NCBI RefSeq assembly: GCF_002443255.2
Contig: NW_019211458.1
Coordinates: forward strand, 41,668,365 to 41,732,364
DNA: 64,000 nucleotides
Direction of reading: 5' to 3'
DNA from: Varroa destructor
Lineage: Eukaryota; Arthropoda; Arachnida; Mesostigmata; Varroidae
Shown: piece by piece, positions 34,309 to 43,802 of the stretch
How positions within the stretch are numbered: position 1 is the first letter of the stretch
Layout of the letters: each line of letters starts with the position of its first letter
Notes under the pieces: model-generated
What the model saw: only the letters and a program-made list of their open reading frames with translations
Database searches by the model: none
What the model was told of the DNA's origin: nothing
Program-made: the position numbers and the translations under genes

Positions 34309-35836
34309 GAGAAATTTGTTGTACCTTAATTGTTTAGGTATCTACGTGTCCTTTGCGTGCTGATCTGCAGAGATTTACGTCAAAGTCATCATTATTCTGT
34401 AAGGGTATCGTAACAACAATTTATTCAATTCAATGACTAGATAACTGCAGCTTGCTGCCGATAGCCATTTTTGTAGGAAACAGTTTCTTGTGTTGCCGTT
34501 TCCGCATAAATCGTCTCACTTTGACATTATCGAACCTGCACGTGCTAACAAGTGCCGCATGATCTTGATACTTAGCACCCAGAAGGATTTTAGCTTTCAA
34601 AGCAAATCAGTATTTACATAGAATCTATTAGAAACGAAGAGCTGGAGCCGCGCGATATGGCTGTGGCTACTGTGTGTCGTTTCAGCGTGTTGCACTGATA
34701 ATCGGTGACAACAAGTGTGACGCCACGCCGGTCCAAACGTCAGCGTCGGCAAAAATTCTTACTCAAGAATAACATAACAATAATAAAATAGGAAAAAATA
34801 TGGAAAAAAAAAACAAGATATATTATTAAGGTTAAAAACTCGTTATGTGGCTGCCACTCCGCTTGATGAACCTCTTAGAGAGAGACCTGAGATAATCCAA
34901 ACAAGACCCATTCCAATTAGGTATACCTGATGAGGAGCTATTTACATAGGAGAAATAACTGGTAGTTCTAAAAACAAAACAATAGAAGTAAAGAGAATCC
35001 AATGGAGAAAAATAGAAGAAGCTGTTGTTCCTTGTAACGAAACAAATGAAAACATTAAAAATCGTTTGACGTATGTAAAATCTGTGTGGATATGAACATT
35101 ACGTAGGTAATCGTGACTCCCGACTTCATGATCCGGTAGAAAAAAACATCCTACAAATGTTGATCACTTAAAAGTAGCTAATCGTATTGTTTGTTTTGGC
35201 TAACTAGCATTTACTAATAGAAATATCGCTTAGAATACGCTATCGTTGCGTAGCAATTTGAGCAGTTCTATAGAAACGACTCATTGTTTAATTGTTTTAT
35301 TGCATATCCTAGCATGTAATATATAACGAAACAATATAAAAACAAAATAATCGAAGTGTTATATTTCAAACGATACTTTTGTAGATGTTGCTATTTTCGT
35401 TTGTTTGTTTCTGCGCAAAACTTTTTTTTTTATCAAATGATGCTTTGTACAGCCTAGCTCGACATCGCGCTAGCTATGGAACAATAAGAGAAAAACTGCT
35501 TTATACTCTAGGAATCATCAATAGCGACTGAGGTCCTTAGCAGTAGTTTAATATTTCAGCAGTTACTTTTTACCCTCTTGGCCAGCCGTTGATAATTTTG
35601 GCACTGGCAAGAAGTTTTCAATCTTTTTCAAAACCATATTAAAACAACGAAGCTTATTTAGGTTGCAGTTGTCGTTCTAATTGAACAGAAAAACTCGTGA
35701 GCAGTTTAGGTATAAATGGTGTGGCGGCGGCATAGACCTTCTACCACTGGGCTAATCGAAACATGGAGGGTCTCGGGTGCCTTCTAGGGGGCCTAGCTGA
35801 GAATATAAAAACGCACTTGGCAGAATAGAGTAAATC

Positions 35837-35839
<3 letters not shown>
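34309..35839. other. no gene supported
   Basis: AT-rich intergenic or intronic DNA. I see nothing definite in it. Confidence 0.4.

Positions 35840-35868
<29 letters not shown>
35840..35868. repeat. (GA)n microsatellite
   Basis: About 14 GA units, directly upstream of the GC-richer LINE remnant. Confidence 0.9.
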
Positions 35869-35869
<1 letters not shown>

Positions 35870-35954
35870 CGTGCCGGGAGAAAAGACCTAAGATCTGCTC
35901 ACAAGAGGCTCCGCACTTTCATCAGCCAAAGGGCAAAATGATAAAAAGATATAA

Positions 35955-36700
35955 ATGTGGCTTGCAAATACAGTGAAACGAACGACTTCAAGGCTACCGG
36001 CATGTGCGGTAGAGAAGGTTGTCACGCGCGTCTTCTCCAAACAACCGCCAGGAGAACCAATACCGGTTTCAGTAAACGAGAAATGCCTTCCGGAGTTTAC
36101 TGAAATGGGTAGACTACGGCTGACACTCGGCAAGGCACGAGGCCAGAAGGGGTCCCACCTTAGGCCGTAAAGCGGCTAATAAAAAGGTGGCCTCTATCAT
36201 TCAAAGACCTCATATATAGATCCCTCCGAGATAATGATTCTCCAGCAGGACAATCCGCCATTGAGGCCGAAGCGATCGGACATGCAGTTCAACTTTGTGG
36301 GCACAAGATAGCAGTAACATCAAGCCACGTCCAAGAATCGTTATCTACGCATGGTGTCCATGGTCGTGTACACGGCCTCGAAAAGCTGCCCTTGCGTGCC
36401 ACGAACGCCGACCATCGAGGATTTTGCGAATCGGGTCCTCACAGAGGTAGCAGCTGATATGGCGCCCTTAGGACGCGGCGGCTCCCGCCAGTGCTATTGA
36501 CTATACCAGCGATCACTCTCGGAGTGCTCGATGAGGAAGGGTTCCAGCAAGATACTGAGACGTTTCCTGATGGTATTGCGGTCGTGTCACAACATTAGCG
36601 CTTCTTAAGCCGACGGTCTGGAAGGGCGTCGATATTCCTGTGCTGACGGAAACTTAGGCAACATGCCGACCTAATTTCTTCGGTCTTTATGCGTGAACTG
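35955..36700 (+). mobile_element. decayed R1/Jockey-like LINE reverse-transcriptase fragment
   Basis: Non-LTR retrotransposon remains, GC-richer than the surroundings. Near 36105-36160 the frame reads RLRLTLGKARGQKGSHLRP, matching the K-A-x-G-P-D-G-x-P-x-E-x-L start of the RT domain in R1/Jockey-type elements, with the Pro-Asp-Gly changed. Further on, near 36560-36600, ETFPDGIAVVSQH resembles the strand around the Y-A-D-D catalytic box with the key residues lost. Stops and frame changes are frequent, so it is dead. Clade assignment is approximate. Confidence 0.5.
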
Positions 36701-36922
36701 TCTAGCTCGAATGAGTAATGGCCCAAGTCGTTTCAACAGAAGGGTTTCTGTGTTTATAAGTGTGTTGTTTTATAAATTGTTTTATAATTACAGAAAAAGT
36801 TCACAAAGACAAATTAAAGATAATGTTATCGCATTGCGTGTCCCATTAACGCATTTGCGTCGTAGTAGTTTATGTCTGTCCCGCCGAGTCAGAATCAACA
36901 TACGTGTTAATAGAGAAACTCA

Positions 36923-37052
36923 TTAACGGTCTAGAGGCATGCTCGCTCCTCTTGATCTTACCATAATCACAACTGATGACAGAGTCGTTAAAGGTCGAGA
37001 GGCACGCTCGCTCCTTTCAACCTTTTCATAATCATAACTGATGACATTAACG
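36923..37052. repeat. two diverged 65-bp tandem units
   Basis: Units 36923-36987 and 36988-37052 are the same length and about 80 percent identical by eye. They share GGTC-AGAGGCA-GCTCGCTCC and CATAATCA-AACTGATGACA blocks. Confidence 0.85.
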
Positions 37053-37135
37053 TTCAAACAAACCAGTGTAAGACCCAAGACGCACATGAGCGCTCCGAGA
37101 CACGCTTGCAGACCATAGTTGTTGGATAATTTCAT
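36923..37135 (-). CDS. possible small secreted protein overlapping the 65-bp duplication
   Basis: ATG at 37135 opens a hydrophobic leader: MKLSNNYGLQACLGALMCVL then GLTLVCLNVNV. The tandem units follow, giving ..SYDYEKVERSERASRPL, and the frame ends at TAA after 70 codons. In the second unit the matching peptide (CDYGKIKRSEHASRPL) lies in another frame, while this frame crosses a donor-like ATTATG|GTAAGATC. So either the first exon ends there, or the ORF is a chance reading over duplicated transposon DNA. It sits between LINE fragments, which lowers confidence. Confidence 0.3.
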   Translation of the reverse strand: MKLSNNYGLQACLGALMCVLGLTLVCLNVNVISYDYEKVERSERASRPLTTLSSVVIMVRSRGASMPLDR

Positions 37136-37405
37136 CACGTTTGATACCGACGTTTGAGAGATACACTGGAAAATCAGTTACCTATGTGCTTGCAATAAGC
37201 GTTGCAAGGTAGGGCTTGCTTTCTTCGAAAGAAAAACCCGTTGGAAAGTCGCGGATGTATACGAATGCACACCTTGACTGCTATAGAGTTCGTGGCTCTA
37301 TGGGTCTTTCCTGGACCTCCAGATCCTAACCTTTGCCCCGGATGTTGACAGCCTCCTGAAGCGAGCACACAAAATCACCTCGGTGCCATTAATACAACAA
37401 GCTGC

Positions 37406-38250
37406 ATGCAGGACCTTGTTGAAATCACTCAGCCGTCCGTTGAACCCGCCAACCCCAGAAAACGCAGGGCCTGGTTTGATGATTTCAGTCGCTTTGTCCG
37501 AAGGACCCAGAACACTTTCAGGCAGCTAATAGAGATGCAGTTTGTAGCTCACCCTCTGGGTGCGACGTTTAGAACAACCCGCCAAATAACGTACATCTGC
37601 AACATAAAAAATACCTGAAGATGTTTGAGAACATAACGTGCAGACAGAGTCGCAACCATGGATCGACCGCATGTCCCATAACCTCAGTCGCATTGATGAG
37701 GCATTAAACTGGTACGTACGATACCACTGTTCTCTGTGCTTGATAATGACGAATTTACGACAACGCGCAATCTGTTTCAGAAAAAGTTCACCGTACTGGA
37801 GAGCTTGCCGATTGTCGAAAATAACAAGGCAGCAGGTTCGGAGGCGGTCTACAATGAATATCTCGAGGGACCATTCTGTCCTTGTGCTGGACCGCACGCT
37901 CGAATGTGCACATTTCCAGCTAAAAGGAGAGATGCTTTGCTATTGATGGATATTGAGCGAACTCTTCTATCGTCATGGTGCAGAATCGTTCGGAGGAACG
38001 CATTCCACAGGTTGCTTGCCAGTGTGCTGACCAGAAGACGGTCCACTTTCTCAACGAGTAGAAAAGCTATACCAAAGGAACAACACAGGTCCTGATGGTC
38101 GACATTATAAAAGCATTCAACAAGAGAAAAAACCCCCTAGTACGTGGTGCTTGATGATTATAAGGCCATATTTAATTCTGTATCCGAAGATATACGTTTG
38201 GATAAGACGGAGCTCGTAGAATTTAGGAGACGAAGTCTGGACCGTGGCTA
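37406..38250 (+). mobile_element. decayed RTE-like LINE reverse-transcriptase fragment
   Basis: Reading through several frame changes, RKRRAWFDDFSRFVRR (37459 on) resembles the W-F-D-E-E-C block between endonuclease and RT. PIVENNKAAGSEAVYNEYLE (37808-37867) matches the N-N-K-A-x-G-x-D-x-x-x-x-E-x-L start of the RT domain. AIPKEQHRS (about 38068) and YVVLDDYKAIFNSVSED (38141-38191) match the block ending in the first catalytic Asp (V-D-Y-K-x-A-F-D-S-V). The order of blocks is correct. Frameshifts and stops show that it is inactive. Confidence 0.7.
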
Positions 38251-38854
38251 GCGATACGCCATCTCTCACTGGATCTTCCCTTCGGTACGCTGACAGATTC
38301 TCGTATCTCGATTCCCCCATCTTTTTTAGTGATTACGTCTTCACCTTAAACCACTCGACGGATTGAGGCTTTGTTCCTGAAATGTGCTTTGGGCTTTTAT
38401 CGTACAGCAAGAAACTGACTAGTTTACCTCCTTGTCAATACTTCGTTACTCATCTAAAGTCTAAGATCTTGTTATGGACCCTCGGCCTCCCTTGACTGTT
38501 TCAGCAGGTGCGAGTAAAAGCTCACTAAAATAGGTAATGAATTTTTTAGCACGGGAGCGATGAAAGACAATAGCTATAAGTAACCAAAGCGAGTAAGCTG
38601 TCACGTAGTTGCTCATTTCAATCAAATTATTTACAAACGGAAGTTTCCATGAACCAAGTAAGGGGTATATTTATAATAGATGTGATAGAAACATGTGATC
38701 AAAGCCATGCGGACTGTTGCCTTTTGTCGCTCGCTCAGAAGTTCGGCACTCCAATGCTGTTGCAGGTGAGCAACTTTTGATCTTTTTCCACATTCTAAGC
38801 TTATCAGTGTTACAACTTACAGACCATGTGAATGAATGGTTATCATTTTTTGAT

Positions 38855-38877
38855 AAATATATATATATATATATATA
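38855..38877. repeat. (AT)n microsatellite
   Basis: AT dinucleotide tract between the two LINE fragments. Confidence 0.9.
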
Positions 38878-38929
38878 CATATATTTTTTTTTGTTGCATA
38901 CTATTATAAAAAATGTTATTGAATATGTA

Positions 38930-39660
38930 CCATTGAAAATGCATAAACTCGTTAAAGATGGCTGGGTTCCCGACGCATGAAAAGAGGTAAACCAGGTTCT
39001 CACACACAAGTCAGAAAAAGGACAGACCTAATTCACCATTGTCTACTGTGCCTTCTCGTCACCACAGCAGATGTCATGTGAAATAAAATAATCGCACAAG
39101 GCCCAAACAGAAATCGAAGAGAGGTAAGCGTTATCCAAAGCCCAATATCGTTTTCGCAAAAGGAAGAGTATTCTCGATGCTACTAAAAAAGTGGTCTTTA
39201 ATGAAGCGCATCGAAACACACAAATGACGAGAAGGTTCATACTTTTCGTTTTTCTGGACGTGAAATATGCCTTTAGCCCAGCCAACTGAGCTCTCAAAAT
39301 AATGAATTTTCTTTCTACTTACAGGTACTCATTTTCTCATACTTTGCGAATAAAGTGAATAGGGCGAGACATCCCGACGGGACCGATACTGGGCCTTACT
39401 CTGTGGAATTTCCTGTACGATTACGTCATAAGATGCGGGGCCTACGGGAAGGAGCTGAGCATGTAGGTCCCGACCCTACTTGTTACTGTGCGAAAGAAAA
39501 ACGTTTTTCAGGGCAGAACAAATCTTGCGCTAATCAAGATACAAGCCAGGGTGGAGGAGTGTCTTCTGGAGATTGCGGCAAAGAAACATCAAACCATTTA
39601 TTTTATTGACACCAAGTTAATTTCTACTTCGGAAAAATCCTCAACACAGAACTCAAGGAA
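38930..39660 (+). mobile_element. decayed R1/Jockey-like LINE reverse transcriptase
   Basis: RT blocks in order: WVPDA then VLTHKSEKGQT (P-x-x-W-K-x-x-x-L-x-x-K-x-G-K), AQYRFRKRKSILDA near 39140 (Q-Y-G-F-R-K-G-R-S-T-x-D-A), LFVFLDVKYAFSPAN near 39245-39290 (first catalytic Asp block), PTGPILGLTLWNFLYDYVIR near 39377 (P-Q-G-S-V-L-G-P-x-L-W-N-x-x-Y-D) and NLALIKIQARVEECLLEIAA near 39515 (N-x-A-L-x-x-I-x-x-W-x-x-x-x-L-x-L-A). The Y-A-D-D box expected between the last two is gone, and stops interrupt the frame. Dead copy on the plus strand, distinct in sequence from the RTE-like piece upstream. Confidence 0.8.
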
Positions 39661-40468
39661 AACACACACATATATAGTATGCAGCGCGGAATAAACCATA
39701 AATCAAATATTGGTTCATGTGAGAGTGGACGAAAGCTGCGTCGAGACGAAAGAAAAAATTATTCTCAAAGCGGACAGATTTCAAAGAGAGAATGTTGAAC
39801 CGACAAAGGAATGGCAAAACATGTGGTTGAGAACGATTGGTCACCATTTTTTAATAAATAGACAAGAAATGAGTTTTCTGCGTTGTTGTATTAGTTTATT
39901 CTTTTTATATTATTTATGTTGTATTAATAATAAAACGTTTGCATATGATTCGATCCGGAAGTACGTTCAAATATGACGGATTGTTTTGGATCACAAATTG
40001 CAAGCGTAGTTGTGCAAGAATCTTCATGTTACAACTCCTTGAGCCGGCTGTAGTGGAAGATTTCTAAGCTTAAACCAAATAGTCCAAAGTTTAAAAGAGT
40101 GACAGAGCTATGAATCGTTTGATCAAGTGCCTAGAATAAGATTAAAATTGTTTTTCTTACTTAAAGAAATGCAAGTTTCATTTTGTGTGAGTGGCAGTTG
40201 TCTGCTAAATCAATCGTAGGCTAAAAAGTTGATTAACTCAATTGTGTATAGCTAGCATCAAATGGGTCTTTTTGGTTTATGCAAAACTACATGGAAGCTA
40301 ATTTGATAGATTCGTTCACACACGCTTTTTAGTGGTTATCAAAGCTCACAAAAGAGAAATTTCCTATCAAACGAATAAACATTCTGAACTATAACGTGGA
40401 CTAATTAGAAATTAGGGGACTGATTCACTACTTAGAAACTACATATTGTCAAGCTCACTTCCTTAAAG

Positions 40469-40753
40469 ATCACAAAAACCATAACGCGCAATTGGAAAAA
40501 TTGGATTTAGAACGGTACGATAATGCTGATAGTAACGTTTTATCTCCTAGGACAATAATCAGACCCGATGCCAAGGGCTCGGGAACTATCTCAGACAACA
40601 GTAATAAATATGAAGAAGGTCTATTTTCACTTCCAAAGCCGTCGTCTCCGGCGAAAAGAGTATCCTATCTAACGCGATCATTCGCAGCAGAACTGCAAGG
40701 GATAAGATCTAAAAATAGCACAATCATTCCTGTTCCTAGAATTGAAAATGAAG
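40469..40753 (+). CDS. candidate 285-nt exon, disordered Ser/Pro-rich segment
   Basis: After acceptor ctcacttccttaaag the frame is open 94 codons (phase 1 to 1) to the donor AATGAAG|GTATTTG: ..LEKLDLERYDNADSNVLSP.., ..RPDAKGSGTISDNSNK.., ..LPKPSSPAKRVSYLTRSFA.., ..IIPVPRIENE. Composition suggests an intrinsically disordered cytoplasmic or regulatory segment with phosphorylation-like Ser/Pro sites. The frame stays open upstream to 40405, so the 5' boundary may differ. It joins in phase with 41063. Family unknown. Confidence 0.5.
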
Positions 40754-41062
40754 GTATTTGCGTAAGGCAATAAGCTGTTAACTGTACAGATATCTGTAAT
40801 TACAAAAAAATACAATTTACCATTGGCACAGTCGACAGTACTTTTTGTCTGGAGTAGCGGATTCGAAACGTCACTCTTAATGAGTTAGATGGAGCATATG
40901 GGTCGTCGTTACTGAGCCTCGCGTGTTGATTAAAGTGTAGAAAGCTTTGATCAAATAGATATAATGCTTATTGATTTAGTCAGAACGAAAGATTTCCTCT
41001 ATTTAAGACTATGACGTGCATTGGAAATAAACGTATTCTGGCCTAATCGTCAAGCTTCATAG

Positions 41063-41195
41063 GTTCATCTGAGATGAATGAAGATGTCGAAGAAAAGTGC
41101 CGGAGACAGCGCCTCGATGTCTATAATCAGCATTGTAATGTTACTGTTAGATTAATGAATAATCGACAAAGCTTCGATCTTGATGAACTTACTAA
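41063..41195 (+). CDS. candidate 133-nt exon, continues 40469-40753
   Basis: Acceptor aagcttcatag, phase 1, reading SSEMNEDVEEKCRRQRLDVY then NQHCNVTVRLMNNRQSFDLD ..ELT, with donor-like CTAA|GTACGG (phase 2). If not spliced there, the frame ends KYGRI and TAG at 41209-41211. After that TAG the same frame gives ..YCDRCITERCEKILK, a CxxC-like stretch, so the true 3' structure is unclear. Charged, likely helical; no domain recognised. Confidence 0.45.
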
Positions 41196-42040
41196 GTACG
41201 GTCGTATTTAGTTCCATGTCGATTCTATAATATATTGCGACAGATGCATCACTGAAAGATGTGAGAAGATTTTGAAATAATTGGCCTAGCCATTGGCATT
41301 CTACAAATAGAGGACATCTCAATTAACCCATGAATTTTCGCTGTTGTGTCTGAGTTTTTTTTACCTCTCAATTGATATTTCGATGTATAGAAATTTTCGT
41401 CACAAATTCACCACAATAAAGCTACATGAATAAATTGTTATTAGTGTAAAACGGGATACAACACAATGTTACTTTTTACTGAGATGTATTTCTGGTGTTC
41501 CACCGTCAACAGGAAACCTCTTAAAGCATTTACTCAACTGGGCGATCACCAGAGGAATGTATTGTAGGACCATACTGTTAATGGCTTTCTAGATTTGTTT
41601 TCCAGAGAGGTATGCTTTTACAGCTTTTGAAAATTTTCGAGTTGCCCAATCTTCCAACTAGGGATAGGCCTAGATCGTTCTTAATACTAAGCTATCCTAA
41701 ACTGTTCTAGGTAAATGATTCGATCACCTTTATTAACTATCGTACATCTGAGAAACAATAATACACAGAACTGGAGAAATCTTGGACTGTTTAAAAAACA
41801 GTATCCCAGTTGGGCATGAACAAGCGAAACCGTAGCTGTAAACTCTATATCAAGTTTTTACAAAGTATCACTGGATAATTCCAGTGAACGTGATAGCTGA
41901 ATGATTTAAATTAAAACCATTGAAATTCCTCTTATATAAGGTGCGTATTCGATCCCTAGAAAAATCAATTATGTCGAATACGCAGAATAGGCCTAATCTA
42001 TAAATACTACGGAATTATCCAATGCAGGCTGGTAATGCAG

Positions 42041-42146
42041 TAGGCAGCAATACAGGTACAGTCATAGTTGCCTCGAAATGAAAAGGTCACACGCGTTAAG
42101 CGTAGGCCAAAATTTGCCCCAGGAGACGGCATTGAACCTTGCTGTG
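42041..42146 (+). CDS. candidate 106-nt exon
   Basis: In phase 2 to 0 the frame reads RQQYRYSHSCLEMKRSHALS then VGQNLPQETALNLAV and stops at a strong donor, GCTGTG|GTAAGATG. The acceptor is a CAG|TAG pair at 42040/42043; both keep frame. It joins in phase to 41195 (AA|T) and to 42497. A second frame across the same donor is also open (..KVTRVKRRPKFAPGDGIEPC), so the call depends on the phase chain. Unrecognised. Confidence 0.35.
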
Positions 42147-42496
42147 GTAAGATGAAAGAGTCGGATTAGCTGGCCACAGGTGAAAATAAACAATATGTCT
42201 CTTTGTTCTACATCTCCTGGCCTTTCTGCAACGGTTCCCATTTTTAGAATAGGTATAACTTGTATAGTGTGCGCCTTGACGCTAACTCGGGCAGGTTCAC
42301 TTGCATGCCGAGATGAGCCTTAAAAGAACCTCCGTTCCATAATGACTCATTTAGCTAAAAATGAAATTCGACTTAATAGCCTTGTAAGAAATAAGGGTTG
42401 CACTAACTGGCCCTTGCTCCTTACAAATGCAGTATGATACTTAGAGCTATATAATGATGTTGGGTAGATTACTTTGACTATGTTCTTACTGCGCAG

Positions 42497-42580
42497 GACA
42501 TCTTCAGTGAATCCTCACTAGTCGGTCAGTTTTCGCTAGCGCCATGCTCGCTTCGCGTGGCTGTTCGTGTCCACGAAAAC
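42497..42580 (+). CDS. candidate 84-nt exon (phase 0 to 0) or terminal exon
   Basis: Strong acceptor gttcttactgcgcag. Only phase 0 is open: DIFSESSLVGQFSLAPCSLR then VAVRVHEN. A possible donor is AAC|GTAGCAG; unspliced, the frame ends ..VAAVLH and TAG at 42599. It follows in phase from 42146. The alternating hydrophobic pattern suggests beta strands. Unrecognised. Confidence 0.4.
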
Positions 42581-42870
42581 GTAGCAGCAGTCCTCCATTA
42601 GTTTAAGTCAGCGATGCGCATTTTTCAGCGCGCTTATGCAGAAAGTGTTTTTTGCACTAAATACATAGATATATGTATGCATATGTACACAGTATGTTTA
42701 TGCAGTTCATTCAAACGTTGCAGATTGATGACTGATTTAGAATGCTTTGCGCATAAGTAGTCGCCATTTGTTGCGCAAGCTAGAGTCGAAGTTATGAGTT
42801 ACATGGATTTTTTTTGTAGGCATTATATTCACAGGAATCAAGTGGAGATAGCTTCCGACTAGAACGATAA

Positions 42871-43371
42871 ACATGGTATGTCGCGTCGAGCATTGGGATT
42901 GATAAGGTCACACCGATCTCAGCCTTCGATCCGATCTCATCGGAATGGTGCGTATTCCGAGACGTTGGCTTTCAGATGCGATCATACAAAGCTGTATTCG
43001 AACCATATCATACGGCCATTATCATATAGTTTACCAAAAACGATGTAAATAAGGTAAAAGGGTATAGCAAGCGGGAAAGATGATTTTTTCGTTGAGTACA
43101 AGATTAAAGCTTTCGATGCAGATTGTCCAGGATATCACTCTTCCTGTGGAACTGACAGAACGTCCATTAGGGCCGCTATGGAAATGCCCTATGGAAGAGG
43201 ACTATTAGGTTGAAGGTGGTGCTATGATTGTGCCATATATAATCAAATAAAATCCCCTTCGCCAAGCTTTGTTATGAGGCCAAAGAATGCGTAGCTGTTT
43301 GTGTTCAACAAAATCGAATGGGAATACTAGCTGCTAAGGAGCTGAACGCTTATGCAAAAGTTAACATGTAG
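42871..43371 (+). CDS. three consecutive coding-like frames, broken or spliced
   Basis: Three protein-like frames follow one another with gaps of about 28 nt. They are 42871-43029 (..VTPISAFDPISSEWCVFRDV..), 43058-43213 (KGIASGKDDFFVEYKIKAFD then ADCPGYHSSCGTDRTSIRAA) and 43243-43371 (..AKLCYEAKECVAVCVQQNRM..). The first and third share a frame and the second is shifted. Gaps this small argue for frameshift decay rather than introns, yet an AAATAAG|GTAAAAG donor lies in the first gap and a cgatgcag acceptor at 43121. A frame from that acceptor ends at TAG 43208 with AATAAA at 43246, an alternative 3' end. Cys-rich and possibly extracellular; no family recognised. Confidence 0.3.
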
Positions 43372-43531
43372 GCAAGTTAACACTGTCAATTTCCCTAGTA
43401 CGAAACTGAATAGTTTTCACACAAAAGTGAATAATATTCACAGAAAGATTGAACTAGCTCGTATCAGTTGTTATATCTTCGATATGAGAATTACGATTGA
43501 TTAATTGACATCGTATGTAAGTTATGCTGCT

Positions 43532-43565
43532 AATGAGCTAAGTGAATATGTTCATTTAGCTCATT
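43532..43565. repeat. 15-bp arm hairpin
   Basis: AATGAGCTAAGTGAA, a TATG loop, then TTCATTTAGCTCATT: 14 of 15 positions pair. No T-run follows that would mark a bacterial terminator, and this is eukaryotic DNA. Confidence 0.85.
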
Positions 43566-43781
43566 CTTCAAGCAGCTTTTTGGGGCGTCTTAATCGTACA
43601 TTGTGACAGTAAAATCTGGCAAATTAGGCGTGCATATGGTTGAATAAATATCAACGAGAAAGGGACCAGTATAAAGAAAAGCTGCCGAAATTGCATTTGA
43701 GCGTTGCTGTTGTGAGCTATGAGTTCGCTATCTACACAGAATGGATACGGCCTTGAACTTGCAAAGTAAACTATTATGTTA

Positions 43782-43802
43782 TTATATATATATATATATA
43801 TG
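43782..43802. repeat. (AT)n microsatellite
   Basis: About ten AT units. Confidence 0.9.

Noticed and set aside
39355..39609. 84-codon plus ORF
   Set aside because: It is an out-of-frame shadow of the LINE reverse-transcriptase block PTGPILGLTLWN.
42215..42290. 47-nt segment after a strong tttttag acceptor
   Set aside because: Two frames are open but the donor (GCAG|GTTCAC) is weak and including it breaks the phase chain between 42146 and 42497.
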